64,000 bases of DNA from Alphaproteobacteria bacterium. Lineage in GTDB: Bacteria > Pseudomonadota > Alphaproteobacteria > Micropepsales > Micropepsaceae. Below the pieces are notes generated by a model, which saw nothing but the letters and a program-made list of their open reading frames with translations, ran no database searches and was not told the origin of the DNA. The stretch lies in the NCBI GenBank assembly GCA_947467345.1, contig CANIHD010000001.1, forward strand, positions 1-64,000, given 5' to 3'. Shown here in pieces: positions 47,151 through 56,901 of the stretch. A program made the translations under genes and the position numbers. Each line of letters begins with the position of its first letter. Within the stretch, counting starts at the first letter, position 1.

Positions 47151-48074
47151 CTACCGCTTGGCCATCGCACGAGGATGCGCCGCTTGATAGACAGCAAGAA
47201 CCCGCGCGCCTTCTACCTCGGTATATTTCTGCGTGGTGGAGAGCGACGCGTGTCCCAGCAATTCCTGTACGCTGCGCAAATCCCCGCCGTTCTGTAAGAG
47301 GTGCGTGGCGAAGGAATGCCGCAAGGCATGCGGCGTCGCGCTGGTGCCGAGACCAAGACGTCCACGCAGACGCTGCATCAGGCTTTGCGCATCGCGCGCG
47401 CTCATCGGATTGCCCCGCCGCGACACAAAAAGTGGGCCGCTTCTGCCCGGATCGTAAGGGCAGATTTGCGCGTAGCGCGAAACCGCCTCGCGCACCGCCG
47501 GCAGCACCGGCACGGCACGCTCCTTGGAGCCCTTGCCGAGCACGGTCAGCGACTCGCCCAAAGGCGTGTCGCCGCGTTTCAAACTCAGCGCCTCGGAAAT
47601 GCGCAAGCCCGTGCCGTAGAGCAACGTGACCAATGCCGCGTCGCGCGCCGCGATCCACGGCTCTTCGTCTTCACCCGCCTCATGAATGGTGCGCGCGGCG
47701 TCCGTTTCGCTCAAGGGGCGTGGCAGCGTGCGCGGCAATTTGGGCGAGCGCACGGATTTCAGCGCTGCACCTTCAGCAATGCCTTCACGTTCGAGGTAAC
47801 GATAAAAAGAGCGCATGCCCGCCAGCGCACGCTGAATGCCGCGGGCACCCAAGCCTTCGCCACGGCGCAAGGTGAGAAACGCGCGAATATCGCTAGGCGC
47901 GATTTTGTTCAGCCCGGCCGCGCTGATGCGTTGCCTGCCGCGATGCTCGCCAAGAAAGCGGACGAAGCGCTTTGCGTCGTCGCCATAGGCGCGCAGCGTG
48001 TGCGGCGAGGCACGGCGTTCATGCGCCAGCGATGCCAACCAGGATGTAATCAGCGCTTCGGCGGAACTGGCCAT
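47151..48074 (-). CDS. xerC: Tyrosine recombinase XerC
   Basis: A site-specific recombinase of 307 residues that resolves chromosome dimers at dif with XerD. The N-terminal SAM-like domain has ERRASPHTLRAYGDDAKRFV-type sequence. The catalytic set is Arg in TGLRISEALSL, Lys in GKGSKERAVP, His-x2-Arg in HALRHSFATHLL, His in LGHASLSTTQ and the Tyr in KYTEVE. ATG 48074 is preferred to GTG 48080 because the AAGG ribosome site abuts the latter. It follows fsa by 22 bases. Confidence 0.93.
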   Translation of the reverse strand: MASSAEALITSWLASLAHERRASPHTLRAYGDDAKRFVRFLGEHRGRQRISAAGLNKIAPSDIRAFLTLRRGEGLGARGIQRALAGMRSFYRYLEREGIAEGAALKSVRSPKLPRTLPRPLSETDAARTIHEAGEDEEPWIAARDAALVTLLYGTGLRISEALSLKRGDTPLGESLTVLGKGSKERAVPVLPAVREAVSRYAQICPYDPGRSGPLFVSRRGNPMSARDAQSLMQRLRGRLGLGTSATPHALRHSFATHLLQNGGDLRSVQELLGHASLSTTQKYTEVEGARVLAVYQAAHPRAMAKR

Positions 48075-48096
48075 GCGCACCTTACGAAAATAAGAT

Positions 48097-48750
48097 TCAC
48101 AAAATCGATTGGCCGCTGCGCTTCCAGTCTTCCATGAAGGCGGCGAGGCCCTTGTCGGTCAAAGGATGCTGAATGAGGCTCCGGAAAAGAGCGGGTGGCA
48201 GCGTGGCAATATCGGCGCCCGCCATCGCGCAGGCCCGCACATGCGTGGCATGGCGAACCGACGCCGCAAGAATCTCGGTGCTGAAACTGTAATTGTCATA
48301 GACAAGCCGAATCTCTCGGATCAAATCCATCCCATCATGTCCGGCATCGTCCAACCGCCCAATGAAAGGCGAAATATACGTCGCGCCCGCTTTCGCCGCC
48401 AAAAGCGCCTGATTGGGCGAGAAGCACAATGTGACATTCACCGTGTGCCCGGCGCCCGACAAATGTTTGCAGGCCATCAGCCCGTCCCATGTCAGCGGCA
48501 CTTTGATGGTGATGTTCGACGCGATCTTGGCGAGTTTCTCGCCCTCGGCGATCATCTCCTTGGCGGTAAGTGCTGTCACTTCGGCACTGACGGAACCGGG
48601 GACCATTTCGCAAATCTGGCGCAAGGCATCGAAGAGTGGCATGCTCGTCTTGGCAGCCAGCGACGGATTGGTGGTCACACCGTCAATCAAGCCGGTGGCC
48701 ACAAGAGCCGCAATTTCCTTCGGATCCGCGCTATCGAGAAAAAGCTTCAT
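48097..48750 (-). CDS. fsa: Fructose-6-phosphate aldolase / transaldolase-like
   Basis: A cytoplasmic aldolase of 217 residues. It begins [13 protein letters not shown] and has [11 protein letters not shown], the Schiff-base Lys in [13 protein letters not shown] and [14 protein letters not shown]. The short form could act as either transaldolase or FSA; alphaproteobacterial copies are often annotated transaldolase (tal). The fsa-xerC-priA grouping recurs in this class. It is divergent from priA with 65 bases between. Confidence 0.9.
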   Translation of the reverse strand: MKLFLDSADPKEIAALVATGLIDGVTTNPSLAAKTSMPLFDALRQICEMVPGSVSAEVTALTAKEMIAEGEKLAKIASNITIKVPLTWDGLMACKHLSGAGHTVNVTLCFSPNQALLAAKAGATYISPFIGRLDDAGHDGMDLIREIRLVYDNYSFSTEILAASVRHATHVRACAMAGADIATLPPALFRSLIQHPLTDKGLAAFMEDWKRSGQSIL

Positions 48751-48815
48751 ACCCGTCCCTGTTCGCTATGTTCGCGGCGCTTGCCAATTGACGCGCGTCC
48801 GCGAAAGTGTAGCCG

Positions 48816-51020
48816 ATGAATTCCGCGATCCCTAGCCCCACAGATGCCGCTTCGGCAACAGGCGCGTTGCCGCGCGCTGCCGTTTTGCTGCCGCTGCCGC
48901 TTGCGGGCGCCTATGATTATGCGCTCGCCGGTGCCGAACCGCAGCGTGGGCTTGTGGTGCGCGCGCCGCTGGGAAAGCGCGAAATGCTGGGCGTTGTTTG
49001 GGGCGCGGCCGAGGGCGGCGTAGCGGAGGCAAAACTTCGCATCGCCGCGCCGATGCCACATCATCGCGTGCTTCCCGCTTCGTTATGCGATTTCGTGGAT
49101 TGGGTCGCGCGCTACACACTGGCGCCGCCGGGCGCGGTTCTCGCCCAGGCCTTGCGTGTGCCCGCCGCCTTCGATGAAGAAATTTTCAGACCCGCATTCG
49201 GAAGAGGGGCGGGCACACCCGACCGCCTCACACCGGCGCGCACCCGCGTGCTCGCACTCATGGATGACGGGCTGGTTCGCACCGCATCCGACATCGCGGA
49301 ACAAACATCGGTTACACCAAGTGTCGTGCGCGGCCTCGCAGATTCAGGCGCACTTGTCTCCTCGCCTTTGCCGGAATTTTCTCCGCTGCCTCTTCCTGAT
49401 GGGGCATTCGACAATGTCACGCTCTCGTCCGATCAATTTCGCGCGGCGGAGCATCTGCGCGAAGCGGTGAAAAGCCACGAATTCTCGGCGCATCTTCTCG
49501 ATGGCGTCACCGGCTCCGGAAAAACCGAAGCCTATTTCGAAGCCGTGGCCGAGGCGATAGCCGGCGGCGGCCAAGTGCTGATCCTGCTGCCCGAAATAGC
49601 GTTGACGGTGCAGTTCCTCGAACGCTTCGCGGCGCGCTTCGGCTGCCGTCCTGCCGAATGGCATTCCGATCTTACACAACGCGCACGTAAACAGGTGTAC
49701 CGCGCCGTGATGAGCGGCGAAGCGCGTGTAGTGGCTGGCGCGCGCTCGGCGCTTTTCCTGCCGTTCCAGGATTTGCGCCTCATCGTCGTCGATGAAGAAC
49801 ACGAACACGCCTACAAGCAGGAAGAGGGCGTCATCTATCACGCGCGTGATATGGCGGTGGTGCGCGCGCGCCTGGAGCATTGCCCGATCATTCTTGCCAG
49901 CGCCACGCCGTCGCTGGAAACCTATATGAACGCCAAGAGCGGGCGCTACGATTGGCTTCGCCTCGACTATCGTCATGGTGTCGCCGAAATGCCGCGTGTC
50001 GAACTCGTCGACATGCGAAAGGATTCGGAACCGGGACGCTATCTGTCGCAAGCTCTGCGCGGCGCGCTGCAACACGTTCTGGAGTCGGGCGAGCAGGCGC
50101 TTCTGTTTCTCAACCGTCGCGGCTACGCGCCGCTGACTCTGTGCGCCGCTTGCGGCCACAAAGAGACGTGCAAAAACTGTTCAGCCTGGCTGGTGGAGCA
50201 TCGCTTTCGCGGCCGCCTCGTCTGCCACCATTGCGGCTTTGAGACTCCAACGCCGGTCCACTGCTCGCAATGCGCGGCGGAACAATCTCTTACGGCCTGC
50301 GGGCCGGGCGTCGAACGCGTCGAGGAAGAATTCCGCGCAGCCTTTCCCAATGCGCGCGTTGCCGTGGCATCGAGCGACACGTTTTCCGGTCCCAATGAAA
50401 CGCAGGCTGCCATCCGCGCCATGAGCAAAGGCGAGATCGATGTTTTGATCGGCACGCAGATTGTCGCGAAAGGCCATCACTTCCCGCAATTGACGCTGGC
50501 CGGCGTGGTGGATGCCGATCTTGGTGGCGGCGCCGGCGATCCGCGCGCGGCGGAACGCAGCTTCCAGCTTTTGCATCAGGTTTCCGGGCGTTCGGGCCGC
50601 GCTGACAAACCGGGATTGGTCTTGCTGCAAACACGCAACCCCGAAGATCCGGTAATGCGCGCTTTGGTGGCCGGAACACGCGATGCGTTTCTCGAAGATC
50701 AGATCGTCACCCGAGAGCGTAGTCAGACGCCGCCTTTCGGGCGACTAGCCGCTCTCATTCTTTCAGGCACCGAGGGAGATGCTGTGCGCGAGACTGGCCG
50801 CTTGCTGGCAGCGTCAGCGCCAAAGGCACGCGGCGTAACCGTGTGGGGGCCAGCTCCCGCGTTTTATCAAATGTTGCGGGGTCGCACACGCGAACGCCTA
50901 CTGGTGCAAAGCGGACGCAATATCGACATTCAGTCTTATGTGCGCAGCTGGCTTGCGGACGTGAAGATTCCGTCTTCCGTCCACCTCGCCATCGATATCG
51001 ATCCGGTCAGTTTTTTCTGA
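48816..51020 (+). CDS. priA: Primosomal protein N' (replication restart helicase)
   Basis: A 734-residue DNA helicase that reloads the replisome at stalled forks. Walker A is GVTGSGKTEAYFE, the DEEH box is VVDEEHEHAYKQEEG, and the zinc-binding strand-separating region has CAACGHKETCKNC, CHHC and CSQC. The C-terminal helicase motifs include GTQIVAKGHHFPQLTLAGVVDAD. All expected elements are present in normal order. It is a single rightward gene. Confidence 0.96.
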   Translation: MNSAIPSPTDAASATGALPRAAVLLPLPLAGAYDYALAGAEPQRGLVVRAPLGKREMLGVVWGAAEGGVAEAKLRIAAPMPHHRVLPASLCDFVDWVARYTLAPPGAVLAQALRVPAAFDEEIFRPAFGRGAGTPDRLTPARTRVLALMDDGLVRTASDIAEQTSVTPSVVRGLADSGALVSSPLPEFSPLPLPDGAFDNVTLSSDQFRAAEHLREAVKSHEFSAHLLDGVTGSGKTEAYFEAVAEAIAGGGQVLILLPEIALTVQFLERFAARFGCRPAEWHSDLTQRARKQVYRAVMSGEARVVAGARSALFLPFQDLRLIVVDEEHEHAYKQEEGVIYHARDMAVVRARLEHCPIILASATPSLETYMNAKSGRYDWLRLDYRHGVAEMPRVELVDMRKDSEPGRYLSQALRGALQHVLESGEQALLFLNRRGYAPLTLCAACGHKETCKNCSAWLVEHRFRGRLVCHHCGFETPTPVHCSQCAAEQSLTACGPGVERVEEEFRAAFPNARVAVASSDTFSGPNETQAAIRAMSKGEIDVLIGTQIVAKGHHFPQLTLAGVVDADLGGGAGDPRAAERSFQLLHQVSGRSGRADKPGLVLLQTRNPEDPVMRALVAGTRDAFLEDQIVTRERSQTPPFGRLAALILSGTEGDAVRETGRLLAASAPKARGVTVWGPAPAFYQMLRGRTRERLLVQSGRNIDIQSYVRSWLADVKIPSSVHLAIDIDPVSFF

Positions 51021-51032
51021 CCGGATTTTCGC

Positions 51033-52925
51033 TCAGCGCGTCGTGCTGCCTTTTGAGAAATATTTGGTGGTGAACTCGAACGGCACCAGCAAGAAAGCCG
51101 TGTTCGAGGTATCGCCCCAATCGGGGTCGGCAACGGGATGCGGATTTTTCACCACGATCTTACGCTTGCCGGCATTGGCCAATTGCGCGGGATCCAGCGT
51201 CACGCGAATCGTGTCATGTCCGACGATTTCCACGGGCGCCAATTTTCCGTCCACCAGAACAAGACTGCCCTTCACGAAACTGAAGCCCTTCAACGTCACC
51301 ACGGCCCCCTGCGTGAGGCGCGGAATCGTATGTGGCGTTAGCGAAACAATACCTGGTGTTGGTGAGATGCGCGGAGACGGTGCAGGAGCCCCGGCAGCAA
51401 AGCGGTCGCGCGCCGGAATCGTTCCCTTCAGCGCTTCCGCCCAGGCCTGACCGCCTATAACGGCGCGGTCGTCATTCTGCATCGAATTGGCAAACAGACT
51501 GCCGCCATAATCGGCGTGATAAAGTCGCACTACGACCTTGCCGTCTTTCAGCACCATGTGGATCTTGCGGGTGTTCATGATGTCGATCAGAGGATCGGCA
51601 TCGAGAATCAGAATGTCGGCAAATTTTCCTGGCTCGACCGATCCGACGTCGTGCAAACGATGCGCATCAGCGCCCCATTTGGTGGCGGCCTGAATGATCT
51701 TCATGCGCGGCATATGCACGTCTTCCTGCATGATCGCCATTTCCTGATGCACGCCGATGCCGGGCGCGGCCTGCGTGATGTCGGACGACGCGACAACTTT
51801 TCCACCGGCCTCAACAAAACGGCGAATGAAATCCGCCTTCTTCTTGAAGCCTTCCGAACGCTCCGCAATCGTTGCGGCCGTGAGATATTCCGACGGCTCG
51901 CGCACATTGTCGTAAAGATCGAACAGGCTGAAATCCGAATAATATTTCCGCAGCGACGGATCATTGAACTGGCTGTGCGCTTCCGCACGTACGCGCGCCG
52001 CGCTTGAATAAAAGCCGCGATCCAGTGCGACAAATTCCGGCGAGATAAAGGTGTTGTTGGCGACGAGTGTGCGGATCGCCTCCGGCACTTTTACTTCGTC
52101 CATGGTGGCGAATGCGTCCGACGTCCCCGTGGGTTCGGGACCGCCGCGTCCCGTATTGCCGGCATCTTTCCAGCGTTCGGGATCTGTGGTCAGCGCGGAA
52201 CCGAGATTGCCGGCATGCACCAGCACATCGATGCCCATGCGCGAGGCTTCAAGCCCGCGCGTTTGCGGGCCCATGCAGCGGCAGGAAACGGCAAGCCCGG
52301 CGCGGTGCGCTTCTTCCACCGCAGGCGCCCACAATTCCGGCGGGCCGTCGCCATCGCCGAGCACGATGAAGTCGGCGCCCGCCGCGATGATGTCGCGCGT
52401 GAGCTGGCGCGTCTCTTCCGGCGTATACGGAATAATATCGCCGGCACCTGGCTCGTAGCTTTGCCGCCGATTGAGCATGGGGCCGGGACCGCGCAATCCG
52501 AGAACGGTTTGATACAGACGCGGGCCTGCGAAAATCCCGTGATTAATGGCATCGCGGTCGGCATTGCCTTGATCGTTGCGCCCGCCGCTGACGATGGCGC
52601 CGGTGACGCCCCAGATCAGATAGGCTTCGCCATATTGGAAATTCCAATTCGATTTGGAATCGATCAGGCCGGGAAGAATGAACTTGCCCGCGGCTTCGAT
52701 CGTCTGCGCGCCTGCCGGAATGGCGACACCCGCACGAGGACCAGCGGCGACAATGCGATTGCCCTGGATGACGATGGCGGAATTTTCCACCGGTGCGCCG
52801 CCCAGCCCGTTGATCAGCGTGCCGCCGACGATCGCAATCGCCTGCGGACCTTGGGCCGCGTGCGGCGCTTCAACTCCGAATACAGCCACGGCTAAAGCAG
52901 CGGCGACGACAGCGCGAATTTTCAT
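51033..52925 (-). CDS. Amidohydrolase-like protein lacking metal ligands, with TIG-like C-terminus
   Basis: An exported 630-residue protein of the imidazolonepropionase-like amidohydrolase family. The start gives a signal ending APHAAQ, then VGGTLINGLGG and the family turn ILPGLIDS. The metal motif HxH is replaced by K91-S-N93, and the HAHG block by SCRCMG; only LVHAG and ASSD keep the usual His and Asp. It probably lacks the usual binuclear metal centre. Residues 525-620 form an IPT/TIG-like Ig domain (LTQGAVVTLKGFSF, HDTIRVTL, KIVVKNP). Such a fusion suggests binding, not catalysis. It is a single gene. Confidence 0.78.
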   Translation of the reverse strand: MKIRAVVAAALAVAVFGVEAPHAAQGPQAIAIVGGTLINGLGGAPVENSAIVIQGNRIVAAGPRAGVAIPAGAQTIEAAGKFILPGLIDSKSNWNFQYGEAYLIWGVTGAIVSGGRNDQGNADRDAINHGIFAGPRLYQTVLGLRGPGPMLNRRQSYEPGAGDIIPYTPEETRQLTRDIIAAGADFIVLGDGDGPPELWAPAVEEAHRAGLAVSCRCMGPQTRGLEASRMGIDVLVHAGNLGSALTTDPERWKDAGNTGRGGPEPTGTSDAFATMDEVKVPEAIRTLVANNTFISPEFVALDRGFYSSAARVRAEAHSQFNDPSLRKYYSDFSLFDLYDNVREPSEYLTAATIAERSEGFKKKADFIRRFVEAGGKVVASSDITQAAPGIGVHQEMAIMQEDVHMPRMKIIQAATKWGADAHRLHDVGSVEPGKFADILILDADPLIDIMNTRKIHMVLKDGKVVVRLYHADYGGSLFANSMQNDDRAVIGGQAWAEALKGTIPARDRFAAGAPAPSPRISPTPGIVSLTPHTIPRLTQGAVVTLKGFSFVKGSLVLVDGKLAPVEIVGHDTIRVTLDPAQLANAGKRKIVVKNPHPVADPDWGDTSNTAFLLVPFEFTTKYFSKGSTTR

Positions 52926-53055
52926 AATGCCTCCCCGGAAGACCGTTGGTTCGGCCTCTATGATCCGATCCTAGCGGAGGGATAGATGACGGGCGAGAGC
53001 GCCTCTAGTATTGCGGTTCTGAGATTCGCAGCGGGCGAATTTCAGAATCGGGACA

Positions 53056-53241
53056 CTAGTGCCCATTTATGTAGAGCACGAGCATGATGATGATGATGGC
53101 GATGAGCTGGGCGACGACGCGAAGGCGCATCAGTCGGTTGGAGAGGTTCGGCCTTCCCCCGCGGATCATTACCACCAGACCCGCCAGCAGGATGAGCAGA
53201 ACGGCCCCTAGAGCTAGGGCGACAAAAATCGATCCGTTCAT
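53056..53241 (-). CDS. Twin transmembrane protein (HIG1-like)
   Basis: A 61-residue membrane protein, MNGSIFVALALGAVLLILLAG then a basic loop (RGGRPNLSNRLMRLRVVAQ) and a second TM helix ending LYINGH. This is the twin-transmembrane/HIG1_N-like layout common in Alphaproteobacteria. Relatives of the Hig1 type associate with respiratory supercomplexes, but this link is not shown for the short bacterial form. ATG 53241 has an AAGGAG site; the longer frame to 53310 is rejected. Confidence 0.78.
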   Translation of the reverse strand: MNGSIFVALALGAVLLILLAGLVVMIRGGRPNLSNRLMRLRVVAQLIAIIIIMLVLYINGH

Positions 53242-53438
53242 GGAGGCTCCTTGATAGGCCAGCGGCGATAACCACCCGCGCATAGCACGATCACGCCTTG
53301 GTGCGTCCAATGTCCACCGTCGCGCGTTTCCTAGAGGTTGGCCATGATGGCACCCCCGCGCGGGTTTGAAGTTCCCTTATGCGAATGCCATGGTGCCGCC
53401 TGAAAATTTCAGCTCTTGCGAACCGGGAACACCAGACG

Positions 53439-54011
53439 ATGAACCACGATATTCACCGCACCGGCCTTGCCGCCCTGGCAGTAGCTTCGCTTCTTCTGGC
53501 AGGCGCGGCTCCCGCTCCTACGCCGGCTGCCCCTGCCCCGGCAGCTCCGGCACCTACTTTGCCCGCCACTCCGGATGCAGCTGCCCGCGAGGCCACCGCC
53601 GCCGCCAATGCCGCCAAGGCGAATATCGAGGTGGGCGAAGCCTGGACGCGCGCCAGCCCTGCGAATGCCACAACCGCCGCCGTTTATTTGCGCATTTCCA
53701 TCGTCAAAGACGCGGACCGCCTAATCGGCGCTAAGGTGTGGAACTCCGACAAAGCCGAAATTCACAACACGACGACCGTGAACGGCCAGGCGAAAAAGGC
53801 GCTGGCTACGCCGCTGGCCATTGCCGGCGCTAGCCGGGTGGCCTTCGCGCCGGGCGGGTTGCACGTCATGCTGACCGGGCTGCGGGCGCCGCTGCGCCAG
53901 GGCGATTCTTTCCTAATTGCGCTGGAATTCGAAAAAGGTGGCACCCAGACGACGGCGGTTCGGATCGCCGCCGCGAACGCCAATGCCGCCCCGCCGCCGG
54001 TTGAGCGCTAA
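53439..54011 (+). CDS. PCuAC-domain copper chaperone-like protein
   Basis: An exported protein of 190 residues with a signal and a low-complexity Ala/Pro linker (residues 22-60), then a PCuAC domain (VGEAWTRASPANATTAAVYLRI). The family binds Cu(I) by an H-M-x(n)-H-x-M set and loads cytochrome oxidase. Here the first His (H109, AEIHNT) and the HVM pair (H142, M144) are present, but the internal Met-x-Met (residues 118-122) is NGQAKKA. It may bind copper weakly or differently. ATG 53439 is chosen for its signal peptide; no SCO gene is adjacent. Confidence 0.8.
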   Translation: MNHDIHRTGLAALAVASLLLAGAAPAPTPAAPAPAAPAPTLPATPDAAAREATAAANAAKANIEVGEAWTRASPANATTAAVYLRISIVKDADRLIGAKVWNSDKAEIHNTTTVNGQAKKALATPLAIAGASRVAFAPGGLHVMLTGLRAPLRQGDSFLIALEFEKGGTQTTAVRIAAANANAAPPPVER

Positions 54012-54023
54012 GCAGACAGCCAC

Positions 54024-54230
54024 CTAAAAGTCGGAAACGATGCCTTTGCGTTCCCAATCGCCGTAGCGCGTGGGTTCCAGCCCCCTCGGGCCGTTAACTT
54101 CCTTGGTGACGGTTTGCGGCGGGTTTTGCGCGGCTTGCCGGCGGCGCTCCTCGGCTTCCGCCAAAGCGCGGCGGGCTTCGGGCGGAAGGTCGCGATTTGG
54201 TGACGGATCGGGTTTCGGGCTTTCGCTCAT
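54024..54230 (-). CDS. DUF1674 / SdhAF4-like protein
   Basis: A 68-residue protein that ends VNGPRGLEPTRYGDWERKGIVSDF, the conserved tail of DUF1674 and of the mitochondrial succinate dehydrogenase assembly factor 4. The N-terminus is Pro- and Lys/Arg-rich and probably disordered. It likely helps flavinylated SdhA during complex II assembly. It is alone and divergent from htpX. This gene supports an alphaproteobacterial origin. Confidence 0.88.
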   Translation of the reverse strand: MSESPKPDPSPNRDLPPEARRALAEAEERRRQAAQNPPQTVTKEVNGPRGLEPTRYGDWERKGIVSDF

Positions 54231-54308
54231 GTTCCCTTTTTCTAAGGCCTTCCATCACCTACATAAAGGCCAGCCAGGAATGATGGCTAGAGATTCGAGG
54301 TCTTGAGA

Positions 54309-55166
54309 ATGAGCATTATGCGCACCGGTTTGTTGATGGCGGCATTGACCGGCCTGTTCGTGACGGGCGGATTTCTGCTCGGCGGCCAGAGCGGCATGGT
54401 GCTGGCCTTCCTGATGGCGCTGGGCATGAACGCCTTCGCCTACTGGAATTCCGACAAAGTGGTTCTGCGTATGTATGGCGCGCATGAGGTCGACGAGACC
54501 ACGGCGCCTGATCTTGTCCATATGGTCCGCCGCCTTTCGGAAAACGCCGGCATCCCCATGCCGAAAGTCTATTATTCCGAGAACCCGCAGCCGAACGCCT
54601 TCGCGACCGGGCGCAGCCCGAGCCACGCCGCCGTCTGCGTGACCACGGGCCTGATGCAGCAGCTTTCGCAGGAAGAAGTCGCCGGCGTTCTGGCGCACGA
54701 GCTGGCGCATGTGAAAAACCGCGACACGCTGACGATGACTATCGCCGCAACAATCGGCGGCGCTATTTCCATGCTGGCGAATTTCGCCATGTTCTCCAAC
54801 ATGACCGGCAACCGCCGCGAGAGCCCGCTCGGTGGCATCGGCGTTATCCTCGTTATGCTGGTGATGCCGTTCGCCGCCATGCTGATTCAAATGGCGGTCA
54901 GCCGCACCCGCGAATTCGAGGCCGACCGCATCGGCTCGGAAATTTCCGGGCGCCCGCTTTGGCTGGCGTCGGCGCTCAGCCGCATCGAGCAGGCGTCGCA
55001 GCGCGTCGGCAATGCACAGGCTGAGCACAACCCGGCCACGGCCCACATGTTCATTATCAATCCTTTGCATGGCGGTGGCATGGCCAGCCTGTTCTCGACC
55101 CACCCAACAACCGCCGCCCGCGTGGCGCGTCTGCAGAGCCTCGCGGCCGAGCTCGGGCAGCGTTGA
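54309..55166 (+). CDS. htpX: Protease HtpX (M48 zinc metalloprotease)
   Basis: An inner-membrane heat-shock protease of 285 residues. Two N-terminal TM helices ([22 protein letters not shown], then [18 protein letters not shown]) precede the catalytic domain with [11 protein letters not shown] (HExxH) and the third ligand Glu in [10 protein letters not shown]. Two more TM helices lie between. It degrades misfolded membrane proteins with FtsH. ATG 54309 is preferred to the TTG at 54303. The methyltransferase start overlaps its stop. Confidence 0.93.
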   Translation: MSIMRTGLLMAALTGLFVTGGFLLGGQSGMVLAFLMALGMNAFAYWNSDKVVLRMYGAHEVDETTAPDLVHMVRRLSENAGIPMPKVYYSENPQPNAFATGRSPSHAAVCVTTGLMQQLSQEEVAGVLAHELAHVKNRDTLTMTIAATIGGAISMLANFAMFSNMTGNRRESPLGGIGVILVMLVMPFAAMLIQMAVSRTREFEADRIGSEISGRPLWLASALSRIEQASQRVGNAQAEHNPATAHMFIINPLHGGGMASLFSTHPTTAARVARLQSLAAELGQR

Positions 55167-56503
55167 ACGGGCGCCGGGCGCCGTCGCGGGCGCCTGCTCC
55201 CAACAGGAAAACTGACATCGCCGGTTTGGGTGCGCGCCGCGCAGCGCTCGCCGCCATCTCTGATGTGCTGCGCAAACGTAGGCCGCTCGATGTCGCGTTG
55301 GAGCAGGCGCTGGCGGTAGCGAAATTGGACACGCGCGATGCCGGCTTCGCGCGCGCCATCGCCACCGAAACGCTGCGCCGCTTCGGCCAGCTCGATTCCA
55401 TCTTGCGCCATTTTGTTCCCAAATCGCCGCCACCGCACAAGGCCGGCACGACGATGGAAATTCTGCTCGCCGGCGCATGCGAACTTTTATTCCTCGACGT
55501 CGCACCGCACGCCGCTGTCGACGCCGCCAATCATCTGGCGCAGGACGATTCCAAGGCCGTCCATTTCAAGAGTCTCATCAATGCGGTGCTGCGGCGCGTA
55601 TCGCGCGAAGGCAAAGCATTGGCCGAAACCACCGACCAAGCGCTTAACACGCCGGATTGGCTGTGGCGGCGCTGGCTCGCGGATTTCGGCGCGGAGGGCG
55701 CCGGGTCGATTCAAACAGCTCACCTCTCCATTCCGCCGCTCGATCTCGTGCTGAAGAGCAATGATGCAGCCACATTATTTCCGGATGCCGTTGCGCTCGC
55801 GCCTGGCCGCTTGCGCCTTGGCAATTCCGGCAATGTCGAAGCGCTGCCGGGATTTCACGACGGGGTTTGGTGGGTGCAGGATTTCGCCGCCAGTCTGCCC
55901 GCGCGCCTCTTAGGCGATGTTGCGGGCGCGCGCGTAATCGATCTTTGCGCGGCGCCCGGCGGCAAGACCGCGCAATTGGCGGCAGCGGGCGCGAGCGTGA
56001 CCGCCGTGGATTTGGTGCCCGAGCGCCTTCGCATGGTCGAAGAAAATCTCGCGCGGTTGCGTTTGAACGCCGAATGCATCGCCGCCGATGCGCGCGATTG
56101 GCGTCCCACTTCGCCGGCACCCTTTGTTTTTCTCGATGCGCCATGCACCGCGACAGGCACGATACGCCGTCATCCCGATTTGCCCTGGATCAAAAGCGCC
56201 GCCGACATTCCCGCCTGCGAATCGCTACAGAGCGAGCTTCTATCAGCGGCGGCAGATATGACCGCGCCGGGCGGCACGCTGGTATATGCGGTGTGCTCGC
56301 TGGAGCCGGAAGAGGGCGTGGACCAGATTGAGGCGTTTCTCCGTACAAGAACGGATTTCACGCGCGTGCCGATCACGGCAGATGATGTTTTCGAGTCCGC
56401 CTTCGTGTCATCCGCGGGGGATTTACGCACGCTGCCATATTATTGGCACGACAAAGGCGGCATGGATGGATTCTACGCGGCACGCCTAAAGCGCAGCCTC
56501 TAA
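55163..56503 (+). CDS. rsmB: RsmB/NOP-family RNA cytosine-5 methyltransferase
   Basis: A 446-residue enzyme that methylates C967-type cytosine in 16S rRNA with SAM. An N-terminal NusB-like domain (residues 25-160) is followed by the Rossmann domain with [32 protein letters not shown] (motif IV, with Cys) and the second Cys motif [12 protein letters not shown]. The frame begins at a TTG overlapping the htpX stop (four bases), so translation may be coupled; no clear ribosome site is seen. A narrow alternative start within the next 60 bases is possible. Confidence 0.9.
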   Translation: MNGRRAPSRAPAPNRKTDIAGLGARRAALAAISDVLRKRRPLDVALEQALAVAKLDTRDAGFARAIATETLRRFGQLDSILRHFVPKSPPPHKAGTTMEILLAGACELLFLDVAPHAAVDAANHLAQDDSKAVHFKSLINAVLRRVSREGKALAETTDQALNTPDWLWRRWLADFGAEGAGSIQTAHLSIPPLDLVLKSNDAATLFPDAVALAPGRLRLGNSGNVEALPGFHDGVWWVQDFAASLPARLLGDVAGARVIDLCAAPGGKTAQLAAAGASVTAVDLVPERLRMVEENLARLRLNAECIAADARDWRPTSPAPFVFLDAPCTATGTIRRHPDLPWIKSAADIPACESLQSELLSAAADMTAPGGTLVYAVCSLEPEEGVDQIEAFLRTRTDFTRVPITADDVFESAFVSSAGDLRTLPYYWHDKGGMDGFYAARLKRSL

Positions 56504-56871
56504 TTGCCGTCGAATTCTTTGCCGTCGAGTTTCAACGTGCCAAGAAGTCCGCCGCCGTTGCCATCCCGCAACGGATGCACATCGGCAGTGACATTGTCGC
56601 CCGGCTTGAAACTATTCGCTGCCCAGCCGCGTCGCGACAGCGTGGCCGGTGATCCGCCTTCCAATACCCATTGCACCGGCGTGCCGCTGGCGTCGCGCGT
56701 TTCCAAATAGACCCAGACATGCGGGTTCATCCAATGAAACGACACGATCGTTCCGGTGAGCGCGACATTCTTACTGGTGTCGTACATCGCGTGGGAGTGA
56801 TGCGCCCATGCCGCCGGCGCAAACATGCAGACCCCGAGCAACGCGGTGCCGATGCGAAAGCGGATCATCAT
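56500..56871 (-). CDS. DUF6152 family exported protein, second copy
   Basis: A paralogue of 7711-8085, about 123 residues. The signal ends APAAWA and the mature start is HHSHAMYDTSK. It keeps GTIVSFHWMNPHVWVYLE, EGGSPATLSRRGW and GDNVTADVHPLRDGNGGGLLGTLKL. The family's role is unknown. It overlaps the convergent methyltransferase by four bases. ATG 56871 has a CCGGAGC site; the frame to 56892 has none. Confidence 0.85.
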   Translation of the reverse strand: MMIRFRIGTALLGVCMFAPAAWAHHSHAMYDTSKNVALTGTIVSFHWMNPHVWVYLETRDASGTPVQWVLEGGSPATLSRRGWAANSFKPGDNVTADVHPLRDGNGGGLLGTLKLDGKEFDGN

Positions 56872-56901
56872 GCGCTCCGGAATATCTCTCAAGCCTAAAG
56901 C

